The notes under the pieces are model-generated. The model saw nothing but the letters and a program-made list of their open reading frames with translations, was not told the DNA's origin and did no database searches. DNA of 64,000 nucleotides from an uncultured Pelagibacteraceae bacterium. Lineage in GTDB: Bacteria > Pseudomonadota > Alphaproteobacteria > Pelagibacterales > Pelagibacteraceae. Both the position numbers and the translations under genes were made by a program. The stretch covers positions 1 to 64,000 of the forward strand of contig CABYCK010000002.1 of NCBI GenBank assembly GCA_902517535.1, read 5' to 3'. This document shows positions 34,098 to 41,948 of the stretch, in pieces; positions within the stretch are counted from its first letter, which is position 1; every line of letters begins with the position of its first letter.

Positions 34098-34910
34098 ATG
34101 GTTGAAAAGACAAAAAAATATAAGATTGGAAAAAGAAGATTCGGTTTAATTAACTGGGTTGGAGCGTGGACATTATATCAAAAAGAAGTTTTAAGATTTC
34201 TTATTGTTTGGATACAAACTATATTTTCTCCATTAGTTTCCTCGCTTCTATTTTTAATGGTTTTAACTTTAGCAATCGGATCCGATAGAAGTAACGTATT
34301 AGGTGTGCCTTTTATAACTTTTTTAGCTCCAGGTTTAATAGCTATGCAAGTGATTCAACAGGCATTCTCACATTCCTCTTCAACATTTATGATAGGCAAA
34401 ATACAAGGGAACATTTTAGATCTGCTTTATGCCCCTCTATCAGCTACAGAAGTAACTATTTCAATTTCTTTAGCTGCAGCTACTAGAAGTTTTATGATAG
34501 CAATAGTTTCGATTATAACTTTTTATATAATTATCGATATTCAAATTAAATACTTTTTCCTACTCTTTCTGTTCACTTTTCTCACTTCATTTATTTTAGG
34601 AAATATAGGCATCATATCAGGCTTGTGGGCAGAAAAATTTGACCACCAAGCTACTATTACAAATTTTGTAATAGTTCCTCTATCTTTTCTTTCTGGCACT
34701 TTTTATTCTATCGAAAGACTTCCAGATTTTCTTAAAAAAATTAGCGAAGTAAACCCATTTTTCTACATGATTGATGGCTTTAGATTCTGTTTTATCGGCC
34801 AATCAGATGGATCTATAAAAGTTGGAATAATATACTTACTGATCCTAAGTATTTTGAGCTGGTTAGCAGCTTACATTTTATTTAAAAGAGGTTATAAGAT
34901 TAAAACTTAG
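34098..34910 (+). CDS. ABC-2 type transporter permease
   Basis: 270 aa, six predicted helices. The family signature is visible in the C-terminal half: FVIVPLSFLSGTFYSIERLP and VNPFFYMIDGFRF, typical of the YadH/NodJ type. Such permeases work with a separate ATPase (YadG-like) to export lipids, polysaccharides or drugs. No ATPase gene adjoins it in this window, so the partner is encoded elsewhere. It precedes argD by 4 bases, though with no functional link. Confidence 0.85.
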   Translation: MVEKTKKYKIGKRRFGLINWVGAWTLYQKEVLRFLIVWIQTIFSPLVSSLLFLMVLTLAIGSDRSNVLGVPFITFLAPGLIAMQVIQQAFSHSSSTFMIGKIQGNILDLLYAPLSATEVTISISLAAATRSFMIAIVSIITFYIIIDIQIKYFFLLFLFTFLTSFILGNIGIISGLWAEKFDHQATITNFVIVPLSFLSGTFYSIERLPDFLKKISEVNPFFYMIDGFRFCFIGQSDGSIKVGIIYLLILSILSWLAAYILFKRGYKIKT

Positions 34911-34914
34911 AAAA

Positions 34915-36081
34915 ATGAGCGCTATATTAAACACATATAATAGGAAAAAAATTTCCTTTAAAAGAGGAAAAGGAAGTTTTTTGTATGCCACTAATGGAAA
35001 AAAATATTTGGACTTCTGCGCTGGAATAGCTGTTTGCAGTCTGGGGCATGCTAATGATTACTTAATTAGATCTATCAACAAACAATCTAAAAAATTGTGG
35101 CATGTTTCAAATGTCTTTACTATTCCAGAGCAAGAAAAATTAGCAAAAAGACTTACTCAAAAAACTTTTGCTGACTACGTATCTTTTTGCAACTCTGGAG
35201 CTGAAGCGTCCGAGGCAGCAATAAAGTTTGCAAGAAGATATTTTTACTCAAAAGGACAACCAAGAAAAAATAGAGTACTTTGCATAAACAATAGTTTTCA
35301 TGGAAGAACTATTGCAGCAATATTTGCCAGTAATAGTAAAAAGGCAACTGAAGGTTTTGGACCGAAAGTCGATGGCTTTGACCATTTTAATTTTGGTGAT
35401 CATAAAAGTCTTGAAAAAGCTATAACAAAAAGAACAGCTGCAATTATGGTTGAAACAATTTTAGGTGAAGGTGGAATTAAAGTTATTCCTGATGTATGCC
35501 TTAAAGGTTTAAGAACATTATGCAATAAGAAAAAAATATTACTTATTCTTGACGAAGTACAATGCGGAGTAGGAAGAAGTGGTAAATTTTTCGCTTTTGA
35601 GGACGCAAAAATTAAACCAGATATCGTACCAATAGCAAAAGGAATAGGTGGTGGTTTTCCAATAGGTGCTGTTTTAGTGAATAAAAAAGTTGCCTCCGGT
35701 ATTAAGCCTGGAATCCACGGATCAACATTTGGTGGCAATCCATTAGCAATGAGCGCTGGAAACGCAGTTATGGATATAATGTTTAAAAAAGGTTTTTTAA
35801 AAAATGTAAGTAAAAATGGAAAATATTTTATCTATCAACTTAATAAAATTAAAAAAAAATATCCTAGAATTATTAAAGAGGTAAGAGGCAAAGGCTTATT
35901 AATCGGACTTTGTCTTCATTGTAACCAAGCCAAATTTATTCAAAAACTTTTAGATAATAATTTATTAACAGTTAGAGCCTCAGAGAATGTTGTCAGACTT
36001 TTGCCTCCTTTAAATGTTAAAAGAAAAGAATTAGATTTAGCCTTAAAAATCCTAGAAAAAGTTTGCGAAAATTACAAATGA
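34915..36081 (+). CDS. argD: Acetylornithine/succinyldiaminopimelate aminotransferase
   Basis: 388 aa class III PLP aminotransferase, converting N-acetylglutamate semialdehyde to N-acetylornithine. It shows FCNSGAEASEAAIKFAR, NSFHGRT, the PLP-Asp motif LILDEVQCGVGRSG, and the Schiff-base Lys in IVPIAKGIGGGFPIGA. The stop overlaps the argF start as ATGA. The argD-argF pair indicates an arginine operon. Confidence 0.93.
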   Translation: MSAILNTYNRKKISFKRGKGSFLYATNGKKYLDFCAGIAVCSLGHANDYLIRSINKQSKKLWHVSNVFTIPEQEKLAKRLTQKTFADYVSFCNSGAEASEAAIKFARRYFYSKGQPRKNRVLCINNSFHGRTIAAIFASNSKKATEGFGPKVDGFDHFNFGDHKSLEKAITKRTAAIMVETILGEGGIKVIPDVCLKGLRTLCNKKKILLILDEVQCGVGRSGKFFAFEDAKIKPDIVPIAKGIGGGFPIGAVLVNKKVASGIKPGIHGSTFGGNPLAMSAGNAVMDIMFKKGFLKNVSKNGKYFIYQLNKIKKKYPRIIKEVRGKGLLIGLCLHCNQAKFIQKLLDNNLLTVRASENVVRLLPPLNVKRKELDLALKILEKVCENYK

Positions 36082-37010
36082 AAAATTTTATTAATATTGC
36101 TGATTTATCCTCTAATGATTTAATGTCAATCTTAGAAGAAGCAAAGAAAAGAAAAATAAAAAGAAAAGGTTTTAATAAGTCTGCACCAGATGATGACAAA
36201 CCTTTTGAGGGAAAATCAATGGCCATGATTTTTGAAAAACCTTCAACAAGAACAAGAATGTCTTTCGATATAGCCGTTAAACAACTTGGTGGATCTACAA
36301 TTATTCTTAATCCTGACGGAATTCATTATGGAAAAGGAGACGAAACATTAAAAGATACAGCTAAAATTTTAACCGAGTATGTAGATATTGTAATGCTAAG
36401 AACTTCAGAACACAAAAATTTAGAAGAATTTGGAAAACATTTGGAAATCCCTATTATCAATGGTCTTTCGGATCAAAGTCATCCATGTCAAATTATGTCT
36501 GACATAATGACATTTGAAGAAATTAAAGGTCCTATTAAAGAAAAAACGATATCTTGGATAGGAGATGGAAATAACAATATGTCAAACTCATTAATAGAGG
36601 CAGCTGGAAAATTCAATTTTAATTTAAAGATAGGTTGTCCAAAAAAATATTCGCCAGATAAGAGAATATTAAAATGGGCAAAAAAAAATAAAGTTAATCT
36701 TCTAGTTACACATAAACCTGAGTTGGCTGTAGCAGAGTCAGATTGTATTATGACTGATAAATGGGTCTCAATGAATGACAAGGTTAATAAAAAATTGAAA
36801 AAAAAGAATTTAAAGAATTATCAAGTAAATAAAAGATTAATGAGTCTTGCGAAATTAGATGCAATTTTTATGCACTGTCTGCCAGTAGGAAGAGGCGAAG
36901 AGGTTACAGATGAAGTAATTGATGGAAATAAATCTGTAGTATGGACTCAGGCGCTTAACAGAATTCATGCACAAAAAAGCATAATTAATTGGTGCCTAGG
37001 TTTAGGGTAA
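36078..37010 (+). CDS. argF: Ornithine carbamoyltransferase
   Basis: 310 aa from the ATG at 36078, preferred over a TTG 15 bases upstream because it overlaps the argD stop as ATGA and gives the normal N-terminus. It shows the carbamoyl-phosphate site STRTRMSFD, HPCQ, the ornithine-binding SMNDK-type region after CIMTDKWV, and the catalytic MHCLPVGRGEE. It makes citrulline from ornithine. The gene ends 9 bases inside the 3' end of the convergent cytochrome gene. Confidence 0.94.
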   Translation: MKNFINIADLSSNDLMSILEEAKKRKIKRKGFNKSAPDDDKPFEGKSMAMIFEKPSTRTRMSFDIAVKQLGGSTIILNPDGIHYGKGDETLKDTAKILTEYVDIVMLRTSEHKNLEEFGKHLEIPIINGLSDQSHPCQIMSDIMTFEEIKGPIKEKTISWIGDGNNNMSNSLIEAAGKFNFNLKIGCPKKYSPDKRILKWAKKNKVNLLVTHKPELAVAESDCIMTDKWVSMNDKVNKKLKKKNLKNYQVNKRLMSLAKLDAIFMHCLPVGRGEEVTDEVIDGNKSVVWTQALNRIHAQKSIINWCLGLG

Positions 37011-37544
37011 AGGCTTTGGACTGCTACTTTTAGAGTTCATAAACAGTATAACTGAAGCTCTGTCTTTTTCTTTTCTTAAACCTGCAAATGCCATTTTTGT
37101 TCCTTTAATATATGCCTGAGGTTTAATTAAATAAGAATTCATTTCTTCAAAAGTCCATTCTTTACCGTAAGCAACCATTGCTTTTGAATATTTGTAATCT
37201 CCTATTGTACCAGCTTTTCTTCCTATCACGCTCCATAGATTAGGACCTATCATGTTTTTACCATCAGTTGCTATCATATGACAGGCACTGCATTTCTTAA
37301 AAACTTTTTCACCATGAGCTAGGTCACCCATTGCTAGTAATTGTTTGATATCGACTTTTTCTTGAATTTTTGTTTCTGATACAGCCTTAGATGTCGTAGA
37401 AGTTTCTAAACCCTCAATTTTATAAGCAGTCTCTTTAGGTTTATCTACATGAAAAAGAACATCAGCGAATTTTCCAATACCTATAACGATAAGCGCTGTA
37501 AGTAGAATAGCTGCAATGATTTTATTTATTTCAAAACTATCCAT
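37002..37544 (-). CDS. Membrane-anchored c-type cytochrome (CycM-like)
   Basis: 180 aa. An N-terminal membrane helix (about residues 8-25) anchors a periplasmic class I cytochrome c domain. The haem motif is CSACH at 85-89 and the distal Met is in KGTKMAFAG. Segments MIGPNLWSVIGRKAG and YSKAMVAY are typical of mitochondrial-type cytochrome c and of CycM/c552, which shuttles electrons between bc1 and aa3 oxidase in alphaproteobacteria. No respiratory genes adjoin it. Confidence 0.88.
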   Translation of the reverse strand: MDSFEINKIIAAILLTALIVIGIGKFADVLFHVDKPKETAYKIEGLETSTTSKAVSETKIQEKVDIKQLLAMGDLAHGEKVFKKCSACHMIATDGKNMIGPNLWSVIGRKAGTIGDYKYSKAMVAYGKEWTFEEMNSYLIKPQAYIKGTKMAFAGLRKEKDRASVILFMNSKSSSPKPLP

Positions 37545-37613
37545 AATTTTGATAAAACTTAATGACGTATAACACGACTACATAAAAAAAACTTAAAATT
37601 ACTTTAAATTTTT

Positions 37614-37630
37614 TGCGTCTTTGAGACGCA
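37614..37630 (+). promoter_or_regulatory. Hairpin just upstream of the kdsB start
   Basis: TGCGTCT (37614-37620) and AGACGCA (37624-37630) form a perfect 7-base-pair stem with a 3-base loop, ending 5 bases before the ATG at 37636. No Shine-Dalgarno sequence is present between hairpin and start. It could be a start-site structure for kdsB or part of an operator between the divergent cytochrome and kdsB genes. Confidence 0.35.
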
Positions 37631-37635
37631 TAATT

Positions 37636-38370
37636 ATGAACAAAATTGCGATAATAATACCATCTAGGCTAGACGCCCAAAGATTTCCAAACAAACCTTT
37701 AAAACTTATAAACAATAAAGAGATGATTTTGCACGTACTTGAAGTTGCTTATAAATCAAATTTAGGAGAGGTATATGTTGCAACCCCCGACCAAAAAATA
37801 ATAGATTTAATAAAAAAATTTGGAGGAAACGCAATCAAAACGTCAAATGATCATCAAACAGGAACAGATAGAATATTTGAAGTTTTTAAGAATACCTTAA
37901 ATAACAAACCTGACATCATTGTAAACCTGCAGGGTGATATGCCTAATTTAGATCCAGAGGTAATATCAAAACTTGTTTTTTATATGAAAGAAAAAAAATG
38001 TGACATTGGTACTTTAGCTAGTGATTTTAGAACAAAAAATGAAATTACAAATCCTGATGTAGTTAAGGTAGCAGTCAAAGAAAAATTTAATAACAATATA
38101 TTTCAAAATGCTTTAGATTTTTTTAGGTTAAGTGATGATCCTCCTCATAATTTATATCACCATATTGGCATTTATGCTTTTACTAACAAAGCTCTTGAAA
38201 AGTATGTTAATTTAAAAAGATCTAAGCTCGAGCTAGATAGAAAGCTTGAGCAACTTAGAGCTTTAGAAAACAATATGTCAATTCATGTTGGATTTGTAAA
38301 AACATTTCCACTAAGTGTTGACACTGAGCAAGATCTAAACGAAGTTAGGAAAATTTTGGAAAAAAAATGA
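37636..38370 (+). CDS. kdsB: 3-deoxy-manno-octulosonate cytidylyltransferase
   Basis: 244 aa from the ATG at 37636; the upstream in-frame TTG at 37621 lies inside a hairpin and would add non-conserved residues. It activates Kdo as CMP-Kdo. The nucleotidyltransferase start IIPSRLDAQRFPNKPL, VVNLQGDMPNLDP, and HHIGIYAF plus the LEQLRALEN segment near the end are conserved. It pairs functionally with kdsD and waaA in this window. It overlaps pheA by 4 bases. Confidence 0.93.
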   Translation: MNKIAIIIPSRLDAQRFPNKPLKLINNKEMILHVLEVAYKSNLGEVYVATPDQKIIDLIKKFGGNAIKTSNDHQTGTDRIFEVFKNTLNNKPDIIVNLQGDMPNLDPEVISKLVFYMKEKKCDIGTLASDFRTKNEITNPDVVKVAVKEKFNNNIFQNALDFFRLSDDPPHNLYHHIGIYAFTNKALEKYVNLKRSKLELDRKLEQLRALENNMSIHVGFVKTFPLSVDTEQDLNEVRKILEKK

Positions 38371-39209
38371 AAAATTTAAAAATTGCAATTCAAGGCGAAC
38401 TTGGAGCTTATTCGCATATAGCTGCAAATAATTTATTTAAAGATCCAGAAATTAAAACTTGCACGACATTTGAGGAAACTTTTAAGAAAGCTTTTGATGA
38501 TGAAAATTATAAAATCATAATTCCAATTGAAAATTCTCTAGCCGGTCGAGTTGCGGACATACATTACTTATTACCTAAATACAAACTTCAAATTCATGGT
38601 GAATATTTTTTAAATGTTGAGCATAATTTGCTTTGTAAGCCAGAAGCAAAAATAGAGGATATAAAATATGTTAGAAGTCATGCTCAAGCTATCGGACAGT
38701 GTCAAAATTTGATAAATAAAAAAAAATTCCAGTCTATAATTTCTGCAGATACGGCTGGATCAGCAAAAGATTTAGCAAAAGGAAATGATAAAACTATTGC
38801 AGCTATAGCTTCAGAGCTGTCAGCTAAAATATATAATTTGAAAATATTAGAAAAAAATATAGAAGACGAAAAAGGAAATGTCACTCGTTTTTTGATTATG
38901 GGAAAAAATCCGTTACAACCAGAATTTTCAAATGAAAAAAATTTTATCACGAGCTGTATTTTTAGATTAAAAAGTGAACCATCAGCTCTTTATAAATGTC
39001 TAGGCGGTTTTGCAACAAATCAAATAAATTTAACAAAACTTGAAAGTTTTTCTGTTAAAAATACTTTTGATCAAGCAAACTTTTATTTAGATTTAGAAGG
39101 ACACCTAGATCAACCTGGAGTTAAGAAGTCTATGGAAGAACTAGGCTTTCATACAGAAACTCTTGATATTCTAGGAGTTTATGAAGCATCAAAATTCAGG
39201 CAAAAATAG
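38367..39209 (+). CDS. pheA: Prephenate dehydratase
   Basis: 280 aa monofunctional enzyme (no chorismate mutase domain) making phenylpyruvate. The periplasmic-binding-like catalytic domain begins IAIQGELGAYSH and includes PIENSLAGRV and the catalytic NVTRFLIMG. The ACT regulatory domain runs from about residue 190, with SALYKCLGGFAT and LTKLESF. The ESF in place of ESRP follows the alphaproteobacterial form. Its stop is 57 bases before the SRP RNA gene. Confidence 0.93.
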   Translation: MKNLKIAIQGELGAYSHIAANNLFKDPEIKTCTTFEETFKKAFDDENYKIIIPIENSLAGRVADIHYLLPKYKLQIHGEYFLNVEHNLLCKPEAKIEDIKYVRSHAQAIGQCQNLINKKKFQSIISADTAGSAKDLAKGNDKTIAAIASELSAKIYNLKILEKNIEDEKGNVTRFLIMGKNPLQPEFSNEKNFITSCIFRLKSEPSALYKCLGGFATNQINLTKLESFSVKNTFDQANFYLDLEGHLDQPGVKKSMEELGFHTETLDILGVYEASKFRQK

Positions 39210-39266
39210 TCCACAAAATTTAAATCTACCCTTGTAGTAATTAAATTGATCTTGATATACTCATAT

Positions 39267-39358
39267 TGAGGTTGGCATCAGGTGGATGTTTCATAAACCC
39301 GGTCAGGTCTGAAAAGAAGCAGCCGTAGTGAAAATTATTCAGGTTGTTGCCTGCCTCT
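39267..39358 (+). ncRNA. ffs: Signal recognition particle RNA (4.5S, small bacterial type)
   Basis: About 92 bases. The conserved helix 8 core is unmistakable: GGTCAGGTC (39301-39309) and AGAAGCAGCC (39315-39324) flank the tetraloop. The ends pair: GAGG.TT.GGC (39268-39276) with GCC.TG.CCTC (39349-39357). It binds Ffh to target membrane proteins. The tetraloop is GAAA closed by U-A, instead of the usual GGAA closed by C-G. It ends about 6 bases before the dnaX start, a linkage seen in other alphaproteobacteria. The exact ends are estimated from pairing. Confidence 0.88.
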
Positions 39359-39363
39359 TAAAA

Positions 39364-41034
39364 ATGACAAATAAAATTTTAGCACTTAAATATAGACCGC
39401 AAGAGTTTAAAGATTTAATTGGTCAGGAAGTAATGTCTCAGACTATTACCAATGCGATTAAACTTGGTAAAACTCCGAACGCTTATCTACTAACTGGAAT
39501 AAGAGGTGTTGGAAAAACTACAACAGCAAGACTAATTGCTAAAGCTTTAAACTGCAGCAAGGATTTTTCTAAAGGAGAAAAATGTAAAACCGATGAATAT
39601 TGTCATTGCTCTGAAATTATCAATTCAAATCATATGGACATTTTAGAAATGGATGCTGCTTCAAAAACTGGTATAGATGATATAAGAGAATTAATTGAAA
39701 ACTCAAAATATAGCCCCACTAGCGCTAAGTATAAAATATTTATAATTGACGAGGTTCATATGCTTTCCAAGCAAGCTTTTAACGGGCTACTAAAAACTTT
39801 AGAAGAACCTCCGCCGCGACTAAAATTTATTTTAGCTACAACAGAGGCAAGAAAAATACCCGCAACTATACTATCGAGGTGCCAAAGATTCGACCTTAAA
39901 AGAGTAAGCTTAGCGGAAATTTCAAAACTTTTAAAAGAAATTTCTTTGAAAGAAAAAGGAAAAATTTCAGAAGATGCAATCAAGCTGATTGGCAGAACAT
40001 CAGAAGGTTCAGTTAGAGATGCCATATCTTTATTAGATAGAGCTCTTATATCAAAACCAAATCTTCAAAACAAAACTATCGAAGAAGAAGATGTTCGAGA
40101 AATGCTTGGATTAGCCGATAGAAGTAAAATTATCGAGTTGTTTAAAGAAATATTATGCGGAGAAGAAAAAAAATCATTATCGATTTTAAAAGAACTTATA
40201 GATCAAGGAATAGATGCAAAATTATTTTTAAATGATATTTTAGAAATAATCTATCTCTTTAGTAGAAGATTAAATTTAGGCCCAATCGAGAAAGATATGA
40301 CAATCTCAGAGTCCGAAATTCAATTAATTGAGAAATATTCAAAAAATATTGACATGCATGACATAGGTCTATTTTGGCAATTAACTATAAAAACAATAGA
40401 TGATTTAAAGGTTGTGGGAAATGAAAATTTAACAATGGAAATGTTTGTAATGCAACTCCTTCATCTAAAAAATATTGAAAATAGAAAAGAAATTTCTGAA
40501 AATAATGTAACAAAAAATTTAGATGAAAGTTTAATAGGTGAAAATTTATCTGAAGAAGAAAATAAAAAAGACTTTACAAAACAAGTAAAAAACCAATTAA
40601 AAAATATAGATCAAGTAAAGTCAAATCCTGTAAAAAATCTATCTCCAGAAGCTAAACAAATAAAAATAGAAATTAAAAACTTTCAAGACTTAATAGACAA
40701 TGCTCAAAAGGATAAAGAAATTGAACTAAAATATGATCTAGAAAGAAATGTAAAACTTGTTAGTTTTAACAAAGGGAAAATTGATATTAGTTTCAATGAA
40801 AAATTAAATAAAAATTTCATCAAAACTCTTACAGATAAATTATTGCAATGGACCGGTGAAAGGTGGATAATTTCTTTAAGCAAGAATGATAATATAAAGA
40901 GCTTATATGAAAAAAATATTGAAGAAAAATCAAATAAATTTAATGAATTTAAAAAAACTAACAAAGCTAGGGAATTTTTTAAGTCATTTCCCGACGCTAA
41001 ATTGATAAATATTTCAGAGGATAATAATGAATAA
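39364..41034 (+). CDS. dnaX: DNA polymerase III subunits gamma/tau
   Basis: 556 aa from the ATG at 39364. A longer frame starting at 39328 would lie inside the SRP RNA and is rejected. Clamp-loader AAA+ ATPase: Walker A GIRGVGKTTTAR, zinc-type cysteines in NCSKDF, GEKCKTDEYCHCSE, Walker B IIDEVHML, and the sensor and arginine-finger region ATILSRCQRFDLKR. The C-terminal about 190 residues are a variable, charged tau extension. ybaB and recR follow with overlaps, the classical dnaX-ybaB-recR order. Confidence 0.94.
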   Translation: MTNKILALKYRPQEFKDLIGQEVMSQTITNAIKLGKTPNAYLLTGIRGVGKTTTARLIAKALNCSKDFSKGEKCKTDEYCHCSEIINSNHMDILEMDAASKTGIDDIRELIENSKYSPTSAKYKIFIIDEVHMLSKQAFNGLLKTLEEPPPRLKFILATTEARKIPATILSRCQRFDLKRVSLAEISKLLKEISLKEKGKISEDAIKLIGRTSEGSVRDAISLLDRALISKPNLQNKTIEEEDVREMLGLADRSKIIELFKEILCGEEKKSLSILKELIDQGIDAKLFLNDILEIIYLFSRRLNLGPIEKDMTISESEIQLIEKYSKNIDMHDIGLFWQLTIKTIDDLKVVGNENLTMEMFVMQLLHLKNIENRKEISENNVTKNLDESLIGENLSEEENKKDFTKQVKNQLKNIDQVKSNPVKNLSPEAKQIKIEIKNFQDLIDNAQKDKEIELKYDLERNVKLVSFNKGKIDISFNEKLNKNFIKTLTDKLLQWTGERWIISLSKNDNIKSLYEKNIEEKSNKFNEFKKTNKAREFFKSFPDAKLINISEDNNE

Positions 41035-41347
41035 TTTTGATGACATGTTGTCAAAGGCTAAAGCAATGCAAGACAAAATGAAACAAGTACAAGAACAGAT
41101 TAAAAATATAGAAGTTGAAGGCATTGCTGGAGGAAATTTGGTCAAAGTTATTTTGACAGGTGAATACGAATTAAAATCAATAGAAATAAGTGAAGAGGCA
41201 AAAAAAGAAGATCAACAAATTATTAATGATTTGATAATTGCAGCTTATAATAATGCGAAACAAAACTTAAAAAAAAAATCTTCAGAAGAACTTTCTAAAG
41301 TAACAGGTGGATTAAACCTGCCTTTTGATTTAAAATTGCCTTTCTAA
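41027..41347 (+). CDS. ybaB: YbaB/EbfC family nucleoid-associated protein
   Basis: 106 aa. Small DNA-binding dimer. It has the family features: helix MLSKAKAMQDKMKQVQEQIK, then EGIAGGNLVKVILTGEYEL and the C-terminal KVTGGLNLPFDLKLPF. It overlaps dnaX by 8 bases and recR by 1 base. Role in nucleoid organisation or as a helper of DnaX/RecR is known only by association. Confidence 0.92.
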   Translation: MNNFDDMLSKAKAMQDKMKQVQEQIKNIEVEGIAGGNLVKVILTGEYELKSIEISEEAKKEDQQIINDLIIAAYNNAKQNLKKKSSEELSKVTGGLNLPFDLKLPF

Positions 41348-41946
41348 TGGATAATAATATTCCTGAAATTGATGAATTAATTAAACAATTTGCAAGGCTA
41401 CCAGGCCTGGGCCCTAAGTCAGCCAAAAGAATAATACTTAAACTCATTCATAATAAAGATGGCATGGTTAAACCTCTGGCAAAGTCTTTAGCCCAAGTAT
41501 ATAAAAATGTTGTAAGATGCGATGATTGCGGGAATTTAAAAATTATAAATAAAATTTGCATATGTTCAGACGAAAATACATATGATAAAATTTGCGTTGT
41601 TGAAAATTTAGCAGATATGTGGGTTATAGACTCAGCAAATATTTACAAAGGTCATTATCATATTCTAGGCGGAACTCTTAATTCTGGAGAAAATTATGAT
41701 CAAAAAAATTTATTGATAGACTCTCTTGTTAAAAGAATAAAAAAAAATAATCTTAAAGAAGTTATCATAGCAACAAGTGCAACCGTTGAAGGTCAAACAA
41801 CGGCTCACTACATTGAAGATACTGTTAAAAACGACAAGATAAAAATTACAAAATTGGCACAAGGTCTGCCAGTTGGAGGTGAAATAGAACAGCTCGATGA
41901 TGGAACATTGTTTTCAGCTTTTAAAAATCGCGTTCCGGTAACTTGA
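41347..41946 (+). CDS. recR: Recombination mediator protein RecR
   Basis: 199 aa. Ring-forming DNA-binding protein of the RecFOR pathway. The helix-hairpin-helix FARLPGLGPKSAKRI is at the N-terminus. The zinc-type motif CDDCGNL with later CICSD follows, then the Toprim domain with CVVENLADMW and the Walker-like LGGTLNSGENY. Its stop is 2 bases from the convergent glcB stop. Confidence 0.93.
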   Translation: MDNNIPEIDELIKQFARLPGLGPKSAKRIILKLIHNKDGMVKPLAKSLAQVYKNVVRCDDCGNLKIINKICICSDENTYDKICVVENLADMWVIDSANIYKGHYHILGGTLNSGENYDQKNLLIDSLVKRIKKNNLKEVIIATSATVEGQTTAHYIEDTVKNDKIKITKLAQGLPVGGEIEQLDDGTLFSAFKNRVPVT

Positions 41947-41948
41947 TT

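Noticed and set aside
38940..39120. pheA ACT domain ESF instead of ESRP as a sign of lost feedback
   Set aside because: Alphaproteobacterial prephenate dehydratases commonly have an ESY/ESF form, so this is not unusual.
39328..39363. Longer dnaX frame starting inside the SRP RNA
   Set aside because: The extra residues come from the 3' part of the SRP RNA gene and are not part of DnaX; the ATG at 39364 gives the normal start.
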